Notes: generated by a model not told the origin, from the letters alone. A stretch of DNA of 64,000 bases from Candidatus Kapaibacterium sp. (GCA_025455065.1 JALONG010000021.1:62001-126000), one strand, 5' to 3'. Positions 37,101 through 47,700 are shown, numbered from the stretch's first letter. Numbers and translations: made by a program.

Positions 37101-40100
37101 ATGGTGAGTGTACCGGTTGTCATAAAGAAACGGCTGCGACCACCGGAAGCAGTGCCTGTACCGATGGAGAAACCAAGGGTCAAACGACCGTTAAACGGTG
37201 AGGCAAAGTTATCACCACGGATGTGTGAACGCGTTGGTGTCTGGAATGTCGGGTCAAACGCCAAACCACCGGTAGCATTGCCACCGTTATAGGAGCGGTT
37301 ATACATGGCAGCAAAACCATCACCAAGACGAATTTCACCGCCTACAGCAGCATCCAAATTACCAGCTGTTGATACAGTAAAGAACCGCTCACCAAATGAG
37401 AAGGTAAGAGGATTATAGACAACAAACGGATTCGCTGTAGCATTTGATACCGTCAAAACTGAACCTGCACCGACGGTAAGTTTACCGCCTAATGCAAGGA
37501 ACGGTGAAGATACGTGGAAACCGTTTGTACCGTTTACACGACCATCACGTTGTGCGCCCATTTGCAAGAAGCCGTTCAAGGTCATAGCGCCAACCGTTGC
37601 GATTGTGCCATAGAACGGGCTTTGGAAACGTGCAGCAGGAAGAATACCAGCGTTGGCGTTAGCACCCAAAACGATGGTGTTACCCGTACCGGCTTGCATA
37701 TCGCCAAGACCAGTGATAGAGTTTGCACCTTGGTTCAAGAGTGTTAGTGTGATGCCGTTAAGTTCGCGATCACCACCACCAACCGGAGCAGCACCTGTGT
37801 AATACGGCGGAGCATTACGGATAGTAGCTTCCGTCATGATAAGCGTACCACCCAAAACGAGTTGGGAATTTACACCAACCGTAGCATCGGTAGCAAGGTA
37901 AGCAAAGCTATCAAACTCCAAGGAACCGTTAAACGGCGAAGCAAGGAATGTAGCATTTGTTGTGATAGCATAGACGTTATTGTTGCTACCGTGACCTGAA
38001 CCGATGATAAGACGTGACGTAATATTTGTACCCTGAATGGTGTTTACCGGAGAGACACCGGGGCGTGTCGCCGTAGCACCAAACACTGTTCCAACCGCAG
38101 TACCGTTCAAACGAAGCGAGGAGTTCGGATTGATGGTAAGACGGGTTGTGCTTGTCGTTGTAATACGTGTTAAGACGTTATTAATAGTAACGTCAGTATT
38201 CAATGATTGATTGAAGTTCAAGTATGCCAAACCACCCGGAATACCAAGCGTCAAGTCACCTTGAATGCTGATGTTACCAGCGGAGGAGACGCAAAGGTTA
38301 CTTTGAAGTGGATTTGCAAAACGGGCAGCAGGAACAATAGCACCGTTAAAACCAGGACCAATCTCAATAATTGAGCCGTGTGCCGTGATTTGAGCAGCAA
38401 CGTTTGTATTGGTCGGCGCCCATGAACGACGCGTCGGTGAATTACCCTGAATAAAGCCTGTACCGATAACAGAGTTAGAGCCTGTGTTGTACAATTGCAA
38501 TGCACGATTGGCACCTACTGTGTAATTACCACCTTTCATATCCAAAATACCCGATGCACCAAAGCGTACATCGCGATTAAAATTAATGGAGCCTTCAAGA
38601 ATAAGGCGACCATTAAATCCTTCGATGGTGCTGGTTGTAGTATTAAAGAATGGAAGCGGCAAGAACGGGTTTACACCAACGTTTGTAGCAGCAGCAAGCG
38701 TACTACCGTTAGCATTGTAATCACCGGAAGGAGCGTTACCACCGTTAAAACCTGCACCAAGACGCAGAACAGATGTCGGTGATAGACCTTGGAAATATGA
38801 GCTATAGACAATACCAGGACCACCAGCCGTCGTCATTGCCGGCAAGCCGACAACTGCACCAGGCAAGGTACGGCCAAGCTGAAGCTCAGAATTTGCTTGA
38901 ATCGTAAGAACTGATCCATGATTAGCAAATGCCCAAGGACCTGAACTTGCACTCATTACGAGCGTATCAACTAATTTGAATGCGCTATTGACAACAAAAC
39001 CACCATCCCACGGATTTGCGAATACGCGACCGGGAATAACACCATTATTTGCGTTCGGAAGGAACTGGAAAAATGTGTTCAAACCTTGAGCAGAAATACG
39101 CGCACCATTCCGTGCGTTAAGACTGTTTGGAGCAGTGGGCGTAAACCTAAATGTACCTGCACCAATAAGTGCCAAGTTACCACCGATATCCAATGTACCG
39201 GTAGTTGAGAACGCATCAATATTGCCCGTTACGTTCCACTGAAGAGCGCCTTCAGTACGGAGGGTTCCGGCAATCGTAGCAAAACGTGCGGGAACGGTAC
39301 CGGCATTAAATCCTGGGCCAAGAACAATCGTGCCACCAGCTGCGGCAGTCAAAAGACTTGTAACAGCACCACCTTGCAATGAGTTTGCAATACTACCGTT
39401 CAATGTCAAGGTAACACCAGCAGGAACGGTGATCGTTGATGTAGCACCAACAATGTTCATTGTACCTTGCTGCGATGTAGTACCATTCGCCACCCCAAGT
39501 GTCATGCTTGAGTTAATCGTCGAGTTATTGTTTGCGCCTGTATATTGGATTTGCCCAATAAACGGACTAGCAAAACGCGCACCAGGGGTAATACCTGCAT
39601 TAAAACCAACGTTTAACGCAACAATACCACCGACTTGACTTTGAATTACACCATTACCAATAAGGCTGTTCGGTGAGGTCGGGTTCAATGTCATAGTAAC
39701 ACCTGCTGTTACCGTCAAGGTACCGCTCACCAAGTTCAACGGAGCAACGTTTTGACCTGCCGGGTTGACCGCAGGACGATTAAATACGTCGTTTACAACA
39801 AAATTGCCATTAACTTGAATTTCACCCGGGTAGTTGTTAATAAACGCACCCGCTAAACCTGTCGGGAAAATACCATTATTGAAGCCGTTTTCGATAACAA
39901 GGAAGCTATTCGCAGAACCTTGAGCAACTGTACCAGCGGCAATAACTGTACCACCTTCAACAATCTGCACATTGGGCGCACCAGCACCTTTTCGCAATGT
40001 CAAAGTACCACCAGCCAAAACAACAATTGTACTACCAGCAGCACCATCAATAATACTATCAACGACGACATTAAGACCAGGTCCAATTGTCAAAGCTGAA

Positions 40101-40417
40101 GCAGTATTAAGGTTAAGAGCGCCGATAACAAGAGTACCTGTACCATTCAGTGTAACACCAAATGCAGTCTCAAGTACAAGTTGTTTTACGCGGAATTGAA
40201 CAGCAGAGTTATTTATTGTTACAGCTGCTGTCGGGCGCAATGTAGCGACAGAATTGTCATTTAACCGACCGGGCCAGTAATTGGGAATCCCCCACTGAAG
40301 CGGGTCTTGCCAATCCACTGGTCCTGCGCCACCAACATATGTTTGCGCACTCAGGTTACCGACGAGTGTCAGCGCCCCAAGCAAGCAAGCAAACAGTATG
40401 GAAGAAAGTCTTTTCAT
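31169..40417 (-). CDS. Giant repetitive secreted surface protein (beta-helix-like repeats, IPT/TIG) with T9SS sorting tail
   Basis: The protein has 3082 residues. A signal peptide (MKRLSSILFACLLGALTLVGNLSAQ) is followed by ~2300 residues of Gly/Asn/Thr-rich sequence. It is built from at least twelve divergent units of ~100-150 residues, each with a motif like GxGFNGGxxPxxxFxxPFxGxL (for example ARFASPFIGQI, DNFASPFNGRL, ALFNSPFLGAI) and short strands typical of a parallel beta-helix. Residues ~2450-2990 hold about six IPT/TIG-like domains (RPAILSFTPTAQSSGNTI, RPVITSVNPPIVPPGSP). The last ~85 residues (VRVYPNPVVELVTV ... LPTGAYMVEITDGA) are a type A T9SS sorting domain. There is no cysteine-rich or catalytic region. 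The likely role is a long surface fibre or adhesin, by inference. A 1.4-kb non-coding region precedes it and a strong terminator follows. Confidence 0.9.
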   Translation of the reverse strand: MKRLSSILFACLLGALTLVGNLSAQTYVGGAGPVDWQDPLQWGIPNYWPGRLNDNSVATLRPTAAVTINNSAVQFRVKQLVLETAFGVTLNGTGTLVIGALNLNTASALTIGPGLNVVVDSIIDGAAGSTIVVLAGGTLTLRKGAGAPNVQIVEGGTVIAAGTVAQGSANSFLVIENGFNNGIFPTGLAGAFINNYPGEIQVNGNFVVNDVFNRPAVNPAGQNVAPLNLVSGTLTVTAGVTMTLNPTSPNSLIGNGVIQSQVGGIVALNVGFNAGITPGARFASPFIGQIQYTGANNNSTINSSMTLGVANGTTSQQGTMNIVGATSTITVPAGVTLTLNGSIANSLQGGAVTSLLTAAAGGTIVLGPGFNAGTVPARFATIAGTLRTEGALQWNVTGNIDAFSTTGTLDIGGNLALIGAGTFRFTPTAPNSLNARNGARISAQGLNTFFQFLPNANNGVIPGRVFANPWDGGFVVNSAFKLVDTLVMSASSGPWAFANHGSVLTIQANSELQLGRTLPGAVVGLPAMTTAGGPGIVYSSYFQGLSPTSVLRLGAGFNGGNAPSGDYNANGSTLAAATNVGVNPFLPLPFFNTTTSTIEGFNGRLILEGSINFNRDVRFGASGILDMKGGNYTVGANRALQLYNTGSNSVIGTGFIQGNSPTRRSWAPTNTNVAAQITAHGSIIEIGPGFNGAIVPAARFANPLQSNLCVSSAGNISIQGDLTLGIPGGLAYLNFNQSLNTDVTINNVLTRITTTSTTRLTINPNSSLRLNGTAVGTVFGATATRPGVSPVNTIQGTNITSRLIIGSGHGSNNNVYAITTNATFLASPFNGSLEFDSFAYLATDATVGVNSQLVLGGTLIMTEATIRNAPPYYTGAAPVGGGDRELNGITLTLLNQGANSITGLGDMQAGTGNTIVLGANANAGILPAARFQSPFYGTIATVGAMTLNGFLQMGAQRDGRVNGTNGFHVSSPFLALGGKLTVGAGSVLTVSNATANPFVVYNPLTFSFGERFFTVSTAGNLDAAVGGEIRLGDGFAAMYNRSYNGGNATGGLAFDPTFQTPTRSHIRGDNFASPFNGRLTLGFSIGTGTASGGRSRFFMTTGTLTIGQTGSLSLVSPLYVTAANLPILNTGSNGLPVLVLNNTGAGSLITSTTGSFIQSSVGTAALYFTAGNETTLTTGGTVLLGTGFNGGTIQGTQFGDQYGFSGRLRLPASGNLSLASNLTMLAASYIAAAAPGVKPLNYGILDLGGSSGNGVLTIADGITLSLGTTATAQFAGTGLALQGAGKIQGATNNSRLQFNGTHGAPNPGTGGAPNPQVVAARSMTVTAANITSPFVGRLVFNTSGTASVVGNIVLGAPGSANGILELSRLDGTAGVTNSPTFVPVGNNSSLTINNTSPIAAVLPGTGIISATTNFGSIILGPNALANIVPAAQLQNPFIGRLIVTTGSAAFTLGADLRLTNDPTSALRNTPGAQNGYLHAFSPININSGITLSVHNTSLEALRGTGPIQGADGNAVVRFLAESHTGTNAIGANGNVVPGAVFASPYNGRVSLESIAAGPGASTVGYHLYGGLTLGGVGTSNGFLNVSGATLYLAASTGGTVTGTEATLTINNTLPVEQTLPGGGAIYPKGETGGNANGRNSRWIFGTGSLAGILPLHKATTGTVAATGLAATTLPVTSHWNTIGVYGTIITPNSSVSVSNANYISFNNGGSLVIGGTGTASTTAEIVLNNAMRVGINSQHANALSGIGAIRATVTNAIVSFGPADAATFANGGIVPGANFAQNYLGSIIYQSNMTQTGLLRLGDGSGTTGRIIAAAAAGTSLYTVAAGATLDLRTLTGGIGNTSATVATGLLAGIDSTSRVILHPGFETAPNNIGTSARVNQSRALFNSPFLGAIFTSTGTTTLFGTAPVTLTIGNGTGARTTGALEMGGDFIVPETHTLVMNQVGANSFRRTVGSTGLLLANPTNAVGVATVRLGAEFNNSILPVNQLGSATGVPNAFGNPTVPTAAQTALLEINGGPFLTLSGASGSATTPANLTINQDLNFTNLGGGIHIPASSTLRVLQGFTAAPTVAPVSRGYIQGTTGFGTTQSVLAIGQGTRNAGNAISATTPVIGSIRAASVAGVPAFTGLLRFEGNGIINGVAVTIGTTSALDLPFLGGDLTVQANSTLNLLNQGANSYIFNPTVGNNAWIQGTGATSTINLGAGFNGGFINGTGFENGLQATLSLGGVNNPQSLGQPAGANSPAVPGGTLTLSNPLTIGNNGVFDFTGNGNDLILAANNMTVNGTIRNQSATQFFITNGTGELRLANVGSSSYFIGPSATTFTPATITNNGTPATFGIRALAAVAQVPALATGSTTLRMSIVNQQWNVTQVNNIVAGSSVTIAPSWLATQEGPGFNRTIAVTTAYPATPVSSPAATAITDPSFANYFRSAVTLTQSATALNGTPVLVTSQPRPAILSFTPTAQSSGNTIRIIGNRFVSGAAVSLGGVNVPAANITLRAGSSAGVADTLVVVVPSNAVSGDVVVTQVGGNSTLGTFTMLGAPAQQPTIFRVLPSPVPAGIGDVITTITGAAFGTNTPRVVAVGNGLTATLVPTASSQTSITVNVPAEVVRNPGTLQLTITSVERLPVSTNVTIIVAPAIALNSLSPSSTTGNLNPFAIEVRGSNFSAQSAFTLGTARLRVLGVTQNADGTLTARVEAPVGVQTGNLTVTNINGQTASLPFQVNALPRPVITSVNPPIVPPGSPDVVVTIRGRFLIPGASVTFSGQPLSGAVLMGDSVITVTIPAALLVNPDLAVLTVTNPDGQSIGYRLPISTGAPGAVSLDTRPGIGLTPSTTTATGSAFTITINGTGFAGAPRVFVGGQAVTVTSTSDTRLTATVPGTLNSTGLTPTVYAVQVVNPSGVSSNALMLTINPNSTTPAPAITRVTGVENNLTILGSGFVTGARVSLGNTPLTVVSVNAGQIVVGVPTTLAEGTYTLVVTNPDGQSATQLYTFRRSSVSSEPLAGVRVYPNPVVELVTVNANIERAAKVVITVTNSLGQRVIVEEHNAAAGFFSRNLNIGNLPTGAYMVEITDGARRSVEKIVKN

Positions 40418-40745
40418 AGAAACCTTTGAATTATGAAGTAAAATGGTTTGTGATTTGTAACCATTGTAAAAAAATAACCGAAGCGGAGTTGCAGGGTATG
40501 ACGGGTTGTTCTTGCGGTTAGCGGTATTGATGCATAACGTATAATTTTATGCACAACATGTAACCAAATGGGGGGTATTCATGTTATTCAAGAACTTTGG
40601 TCAAAGAACGTGCAACAGTGGACAGCGAAGCGTGCAGGATAACGAAGGGGGTCGTTATGGGAGTGTTGTCATGCTTGTATATCCTGCGCTGACATTATGT
40701 GCGTGAACCTCGTGCGCTTCGTTCATCAAGGGGCTTTTTTGCGTG

Positions 40746-41433
40746 TGCTTGCTTGTCTATAGGGTCTCGTCTATGGGGTTTTGCCGCAAAAGCCGCGATG
40801 TGAGCGCTGTACAACGGGGTTACATACAACCTCCCAGAAATTTGTGAATAAACATTTGTTTGTGAATTAAATGCTTGCTGTTATGGGGTCTGTTGATACG
40901 ATTGTGCCATCTGGGGCGTAGATTGTACGCAAGAAAACACAATAAAGTCTCGCAAATTACAAAAAGACTTCGACATACAAAAAAGGATTTTTTGTTGTTA
41001 CTCTCTATTTCCTCACAAATCGTGAAGTTTTGCAAGGCAAGTGTGCTATGTTTTTGTAGTTGCTTGAAATACTGAACGAATAACTCTGGGAACAAAAATG
41101 ATAAAAAATTGAATAAAGCGGTAGTGCCTGAAAGTATGTTTTTTTAATGACGAAAAGTCATTGAGTTTAGGGTATTGATTGAGTTGGCAAAGATAAAGAT
41201 ACAATCAAAAAAAGCGGGAAAAATCATGGGTAGGTGCGTGTTCGGAGCAAAATATGGGCACAAAATCTTGCAACGAAACTTCCGCACAAAGAACAATGCC
41301 TTTTGTGGAACGTATTGATAATGTTAATGTTGTTATGCTTGTAATAACCGCTTGTATCAAGGAAAAGATCTCAAAAGTACAAGAAACGCAAGTCAGATGC
41401 TTGCGGTGAATAATGCTTGCTTGTATGGGGTGT
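40746..41433 (+). repeat. Three dispersed copies of a ~20-bp TGCTTGCT..TATRGGGTST motif
   Basis: Copies lie at 40746-40767, 40872-40891 and 41414-41433. They differ by one or two small gaps and a few bases. A partial copy (gtctatggggt) follows the first directly. The spacing is irregular. Confidence 0.5.
41147..41161. promoter_or_regulatory. Palindromic site ATGACGAAAAGTCAT (copy 1)
   Basis: Inverted arms ATGAC/GTCAT with a five-base spacer. An almost identical copy lies 358 bases further on. A paired palindrome in a long leader suggests a protein-binding site; no binding protein can be named. Confidence 0.4.
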
Positions 41434-41504
41434 TGTTCATTAGGGTAGCGCAAATATACACTTTGTTTGGATTCCTGCAAAGTTACCGAAAGTAATTTTG
41501 TTCC

Positions 41505-41519
41505 ATGACCAAAAGTCAT
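41505..41519. promoter_or_regulatory. Palindromic site ATGACCAAAAGTCAT (copy 2)
   Basis: It differs from copy 1 (41147-41161) by one base in the spacer and keeps both ATGAC/GTCAT arms. Confidence 0.4.
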
Positions 41520-41603
41520 AGTGAGAGGAGTAAATGCTTGATTTTTCTAGCAATCAGCAAAGGGGGCGCTTCATTATCCAATAAAGTTTATTCAAGAAAA
41601 AAT

Positions 41604-41623
41604 AGGACTTTCGCAAAAGTCCT
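41604..41623 (-). terminator. Distal terminator hairpin downstream of NHL/IPT gene
   Basis: Perfect stem aggacttt/aaagtcct with a cgca loop. On the minus strand it is followed by a T-rich run. It is the second of two hairpins after the gene ending at 41796. Confidence 0.6.
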
Positions 41624-41691
41624 AAAAAAATTGAAGATTTCTTCGCAGCACAGACTGAGCGCGGTGAACAGGCTGGGCAATAAAGAAAAAG

Positions 41692-41734
41692 AAAGCCCTG
41701 CAGCCAGCACGAATGCTTGCTTGCAGGGCTTTTT
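41692..41734 (-). terminator. Proximal terminator hairpin downstream of NHL/IPT gene
   Basis: Arms aaagccctgca (41692-41702) and tgcagggcttt flank a ~20-base loop, with T-rich sequence on both strands, so it may work in both directions. It lies about 60 bases past the stop codon at 41796. Confidence 0.7.
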
Positions 41735-41795
41735 AGCACAACACCAAGAGAAGGAAGAACCCAACGAAGGAGACCCGGGGCTGATTATGCCCCTA

Positions 41796-44700
41796 TCATT
41801 GTTTCATCAAACGAACTGTTTGCCGCACAGTACCATCGCTCAAAACAGCCGTGTAGCTGCCTGTTGCCAATGTCCGCACATCCAATCGCGCTTGAACAGT
41901 ACCGTGAAGAGCAGGCTGCGAAAGGCGCATCACCACTTGCCCCAAGGCATTGAGTACAGTGATATTCACCTCGCGGCTCTCACCAAACCCCGTCGCTCTC
42001 AGCGTTGCCGCTTCGATTGCAGGATTCGGATACACGCCCAACGACAGTGATTCTTGTAATTCTGCACTCTCAGCCACAAACGCCGACGGTACAGCGCTCT
42101 GGAATGAAGTCAGGTTTGCCGAGCCGCGTTCAAATGCAATCAATGTGGTGATAAGCGTAAAGCCGGGGCGCATTGCCACACCATTCGGCGTAACGACACG
42201 AATCACACCCGAAGCCGCATTGGACGGCACTTCGACGGTAATTCTGCCCGAATGATGCACCGTGAACGGCACCGACGCACTGCCCATAAAGACCGCAGTT
42301 GCACCCGTGAAATATGTGCCGAAAATCGTTACAGTCTGCCCCACCGATGCCGAAGCAGGTGAGAACGACGTAATTGTCGGAAGCGGACGCAGCAGGTAGG
42401 TGAACCCTGCTTTGGTTGCCGTGCCGCTTGGCGTAGTAACGCTCACATTGCCCGATGCACCCGCGCCAACAACAGCCGTAATGCGGCTTGCATTCACCAC
42501 CGTAAATGACTGCGCTGCCGTGCCACCGAAGCTGACTTGCGTTGCTGCGGTGAAGTTGCTGCCGTTAATCGTTATCACCGTGCCGCTTGTAGCAATAGCG
42601 GGCGTGAAGGACGTAATCACCGGAGCCGGAGGCGGTGTCGGGAAAGTGAAATTGCTTGCCGATGTAGCCGTGCCACCATTTGCGACAACCGTTACTCTGC
42701 CTGTCGCGCCGGAACCAACAACCGCGCTAATCTGCGTCGGGGAATCCACCGTGTAGGATGCCACTGCCACGCCACCGATGCGCACTGCCGTAACACCGTT
42801 GAAACTTGTTCCCAAAATCGTTACCGTCGTCCCTGCGCCGCCTGTTGTGGGCGAAAATGCCGTGATGGTCGGCGGGGGGAAGTAGGTAAAGGTCTGGGTT
42901 GATGTGGTTACACCAGCCGGAGTATAAACACGAATCAAACCTGTTGCACCTCCATTCACCCGCACCACAAGGCGCGTTGAGGTCATGGATTGGATGATTG
43001 CCGTGCGCGGTCCGTCGGGCGCGTCACCGATGCGTACTGCCGTTGTGAACCAATCAGCGCCTTGGAAATTGAAGCCGTTAATCGTTACCACTGTGCCGTC
43101 CGGTCCTTCGGTCGGGCTGAAGGATGTGATAATTGGCGGATTCGGGCGACCTGCGCCCGGAGCGTAGTAAATGAACTTCGAGCGCGAACCAACGCCGCCC
43201 GGACCAATTACGCTGACAGCGCCTGTTTTACCGTTACCGACAACAGCCGTAATGCGGGTTGGCGAGACAACCGTGTAGGAGGCAGCAACCGTATCGCCAA
43301 ATTTTACGCCTGTTGCTCCCGTGAAATTGATACCGTCAATCGTGATAACGTCACCGTTTGTACCGCCGGAAAGCCAGAAACCGTAGATAACAGGCGCAGG
43401 GATGAAAGTGAATGTGCCTAAATCATCGGTACACTGCGGCGTTGTAACGCTGATGTTGCCTGTTTCAGGAGTGTTTGCCGCAGCAAATGCGCGAATTTCC
43501 GTGTCGGAAATGACCGTAAACGATGCCGCAGCGCGCCCGTTAAAACGAACAGCCGTTGCGCCCGTAAAGTTGCTTCCGGTGATAACGACTTGCGTTCCCG
43601 TGCTGGCGCTTGTAGGAGCAAATGCCGTGATAATCGGAGCCATGTAGCAGAAGCCATTGCGAACACCAACATTGCCCGGAAGCGTTTCCACGCGGACAGC
43701 GCCCGTTGCACCTGCGCCAACGGTTGCTTGGATTTGTGTTGCGGAAATCACCGTAAACGATGTCGCCGGAGTGCCGCCAAAATACACGCTGGTTGTTGTC
43801 CAATTCGTGCCGTTCAGCGCCGTTCCTTTGAAGTTCGCACCATTAATAGTGACAACTTGTCCCGCATTGCCGCTTGTGGGCGTGAAAGACGAAATCGTCG
43901 GACGCGGAACGTAGGTGAAACCGGGCAGAATACCCAAACCGTTTGCCGTAACAAGCGTTACATCACCCGTTGAGCCATTCTCCACAACCGCCGTTACAAC
44001 CGAATCCGACACAACGGTAAAACTTGAAGCCGGAGTGCCACCAAAGAGAACATTTTGTGCGCCTGTGAAGCCGAAACCGCTAACAGTAACGACTGTTCCC
44101 GTCGTGCCGACTTGCGGCGTAAAGCCAAGAATATTCGGCGATGAAGGCGGCGGTGTGTTCGGACTCATAAAATCAAGCATCATCACTCGCGGCGTAAGGT
44201 CTAAGACCGCCGAAGGATTCCCGCTTGCCAATGCCGCCGGAAGAATATTGAGCGTGAAAGAAACATCATCTGCGTTGGTGTGTGATACCGCCGTACCTGT
44301 GAAGTACATTTGGGCTGTTGTTGCGGAAGTTTTTTGTAGAACAAACGTTAAACCCGCAGGAACGCCCGTTGCCTGAAAATGGACACCGGAGGTAAGAATT
44401 CCGCTCCCCATAAGCGTATCGCCGCCAACGATAGTGAGCGTCCGAATTGTCGGGACTGTACCGTCATTCGCAGGTGCTTCCACGAAGGTTGTTCCCGAAT
44501 ACACAGCAGAATACGGCGGGAGAAAATCAATCGCCAAACGACGCGGCGTAAGACCGACCACATTTGCAGCCGAACCTACCGATAATGCTGCATTGAGGAA
44601 ACTCAAATTGATGTTCAAAGCATCGTTCACGTGTGCTGCCGCCGTGCCGGTGAAAGCAAGACGAGCAACAGTGGGCGAAACTTTGGTCACGGTTAGTGTC

Positions 44701-47700
44701 AGTCCCGCAGGAACGCCGGAAACGTTGAAGTGCGTTCCTTGAACAAACGTGGTTGCGGTTGTTGTAAAGGTTGTTCCTGTAAGAGTAATGGTGCGGGTTG
44801 TCGGGACTGTACCGTCATTGGCGATTGCTTCGGTGAAGAGCGTATCGGAATAGGTTGCAGTATAAGGGTCGAGGAAGTTTACGCGAAGCGGTCTGGGCGA
44901 AAGATTCGTAATGATGCCAACATTACCAACTTGAATTGCCGCAGGAAGGAACGTAAGAAGAGCATCGGTACTGTTTGCCGCAGTGTGCGCCGAAGCCGTG
45001 CCGCTAAATCCAAGTCGTACCTGTGTTGCAGAAAGGCGCGTAACCGTCAGCGTCAAGCCTGCGGGAACATTACTTGCGGTGAAGTGTGTACCATTTGTCA
45101 ATGCACCGGAAACAAAACTTGCTCCTGTCAAAGTAACTGTGCGCGTAGTGGTGATTTGCCCTGCATTAGCGGTGGTCTCGGTGAAGAGTGTGTCGCTGTA
45201 CAGCGCAAACGCGCCCTGTGGCGGGTCGTTGAAATCAACGGTTAATACTTTGGGAGACAAACCCAGAACTGCCGAAACATTACCACCGCTTACAGCAGCA
45301 TTGGTAAAGGTCAGTGTAAGCATTGCATCGTTGATATTGGCATGATTGGTCGCAACGCCTGTAAAGAACATCTGTGCAGTCGTCGGCGATATTGGTACAA
45401 GATTGAACGATAATCCGGGCGGAACATTCGTAATAGTGTAATCAATACCTGCTCTAAAAACATTCGCACTCAAAACAGCCTGCGACCATGATGTACCACC
45501 AAGTGTAATTGTATGCGTTGAAGTAGCAATAGTGCCGTTATTGGCGGCAGCTTCACGGAAAATGGTATTGTTGTACTCTGCCGCTCCGGCTATCGAACCA
45601 CCGCCACCGCAAACATTGATGCTGCGAATCCTATAATTCAAGCGGTCTGTAACGTACATCGTGCCGTTTGTATCAAGGGCAATATGCAAAGGATAGTTGA
45701 AGGAGGCTTGATTTGCAATCCCATCAACCCAACCTAACGACCCTGACCCTGCAACAGTCGAAACCATGCCGTCGGTACTGATTTTGCGGATATATCCGCC
45801 GACATAATCAACAACATAGATATTACCCGATGCATCCAACGTAAGCCCGACTGGTTCATTAAATTGTGCTTGTGCAGCATTGCCGTCATTATGCCCCGCA
45901 ATACCGGTCCCGGCAACGACAGACAATGTGCCATTTGTTGAGACTTTATAGACTCTATGCCTGTTGTAACCACCAACATAAACATTACCAACGGCATCAA
46001 CAGCAATGCCTGAAGCCACTACCGGTTCGTTATTCACTCTGCTCACGCCACCATCAGGCATAATTTTGTAAATCCAATTTTCGCCATCGGTGAAATAGAT
46101 TCTGCCGAAAGCATCCACAGCAATATCACTTCCCGATCTCATTGATACGCCGGGAATAGGGATATTGGTCACGGTGCCGTTAGGCGTAACCTTCTTAATT
46201 TCTGTCAGTTCAATGGTGTAGAGATTACCGGAAAAATCAATCGCCACGCCGTTAATGGAGCCAAACCCACCGTTTTGTCCGGCAATGGTAGTTACTACGC
46301 CACCCGGAGTAATTTTCCGCAATCTGCCCTCATCGCCGATATAGACATTACCTTGTTTATCGGTGGTTACAGAGTACGGTGAACCGAAGGACGCTTCTGT
46401 TCCGATACCGTCGTCGAGTCCGCTTGTGCCATTGCCTGCAAATGTTGTCACCTCGTTACAAACAATATCCCTAAAATCAATATGAAGATTTTTTGGGCTT
46501 AATCCCTGAACAGATGCAGGATTCACGCCATTCAAAGCAGCAGCAGTAAAGGCGAGAAGAAGTGTTGCATCATTCGCATTTTGATGGAGTTGTGCAACGC
46601 CTGTCAATGACAGTTCCGCCATTGTCGGTGTAAGGCGTGTTATCACTAGCGTGAGACCTTGCGGAACACCTATCGCTGTGAAATGCGTTCCTTGCACAAA
46701 TGTCCCCACATTTGTAAAAGAGACATCTGTGAGTGTCAATGTACGCTTAATGCTGATTGTTCCGTTGTTAATCGGCGCTTCGGTAAAGACCGAATCGGAA
46801 TACTGCGCTGCACCGACAATCGGTGTATCATCAAAATCAATAGCAAGCGATTTTGGTGTCAAACCCAGAACTGCTCCTGCATTGCCGGAAGCAAGTGCTG
46901 CATTGAGAAACGTCAGCGTAACATTTGCATCATTAGCGCTTTCGTGAGCCGCAGCAGTTCCCGTAAACCCAATTTCCGCCGAGGTCTGCGAAGCACGGGT
47001 AACGGTCATCGTCAAACCAGTCGGAACGCCGCTTGCGGTAAAGTGTACGCCTTGAACAAATGCACCCGTCGGCACAAAGGTATCAAAAGCAAGGGTGATA
47101 GTGCGTTTTGTGGTGATTGTACCATTGTTTGCAGTAGCTTCCGGGAATGTTGTGCCGGAATAGATTGCTCTTGGGTTGTCCAAGAAGGTAATAGCGAGGT
47201 TCGTGCCGTTTAGTCCTGTAACACTTGCCGCCGGAGTACCGTTTAATGCGGCATCGGTGAAAGTCAGTTGGACATTGGCTACATTGTTTGAGGCTTGGTG
47301 CTGGAGAGCATTGCCTGTGAAGCTGATCTGAACTTGTGAATCGGACAATTTTGTCATCACAAGAGTCAAACCTGACGGCACGTTTGCTGCCAAGAAGTGT
47401 GCGCCTGGAGTCAGTGTTGCTCCATTCGACACAGAAGAAGTCCACGATGCGTCGCTTAATGTGATAATATTCGTGGAAAGCACACCACCATTGTTCGCAG
47501 CACTCTCATTAAATCCTGTACCGGAAATGGCAGCAGAAGGTATCAAAACTTGAATCGGCGAAATTCGACGAATGCGGTGATTGCCAGTATCAACCACATA
47601 GACATTCCCCTGTGAATCCACAGCTACAGAATACGGCTGGTTGAACAAAGCATTGGTACCATCTTGATAACCAAGGACAGAACCGGCAATCGTTGTTACG

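Larger units (their letters stand above)
40418..41795. other. 1378-base non-coding region upstream of the 3082-aa gene
   Basis: No convincing gene is present; short frames here have no domain, signal or initiation features. The region contains a 7-base inverted repeat AATGGTT/AACCATT just before the giant gene (40442-40465) and a hairpin with arms gtgcaggata/tatcctgcgc (40632-40689). It also has three near-copies of a TGCTTGC...GGGGT motif and two palindromes ATGACNAAAAGTCAT. Two terminator hairpins at its right end belong to the next gene. It probably holds the promoter and regulatory sites of the 3082-aa gene and possibly a small RNA. Confidence 0.6.

Noticed and set aside
31169-40417. Giant gene as a type V autotransporter
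   Set aside because: There is no C-terminal barrel; the C-terminus is a T9SS type sorting domain.
40820-41095. 91-codon minus-strand frame in the leader region
   Set aside because: No domain, no ribosome binding site, unusual composition and no support from neighbours.
41505-42050. 181-codon plus-strand frame across two hairpins and the end of the NHL/IPT gene
   Set aside because: It crosses terminators and is antisense to the T9SS sorting domain; no recognisable protein features.
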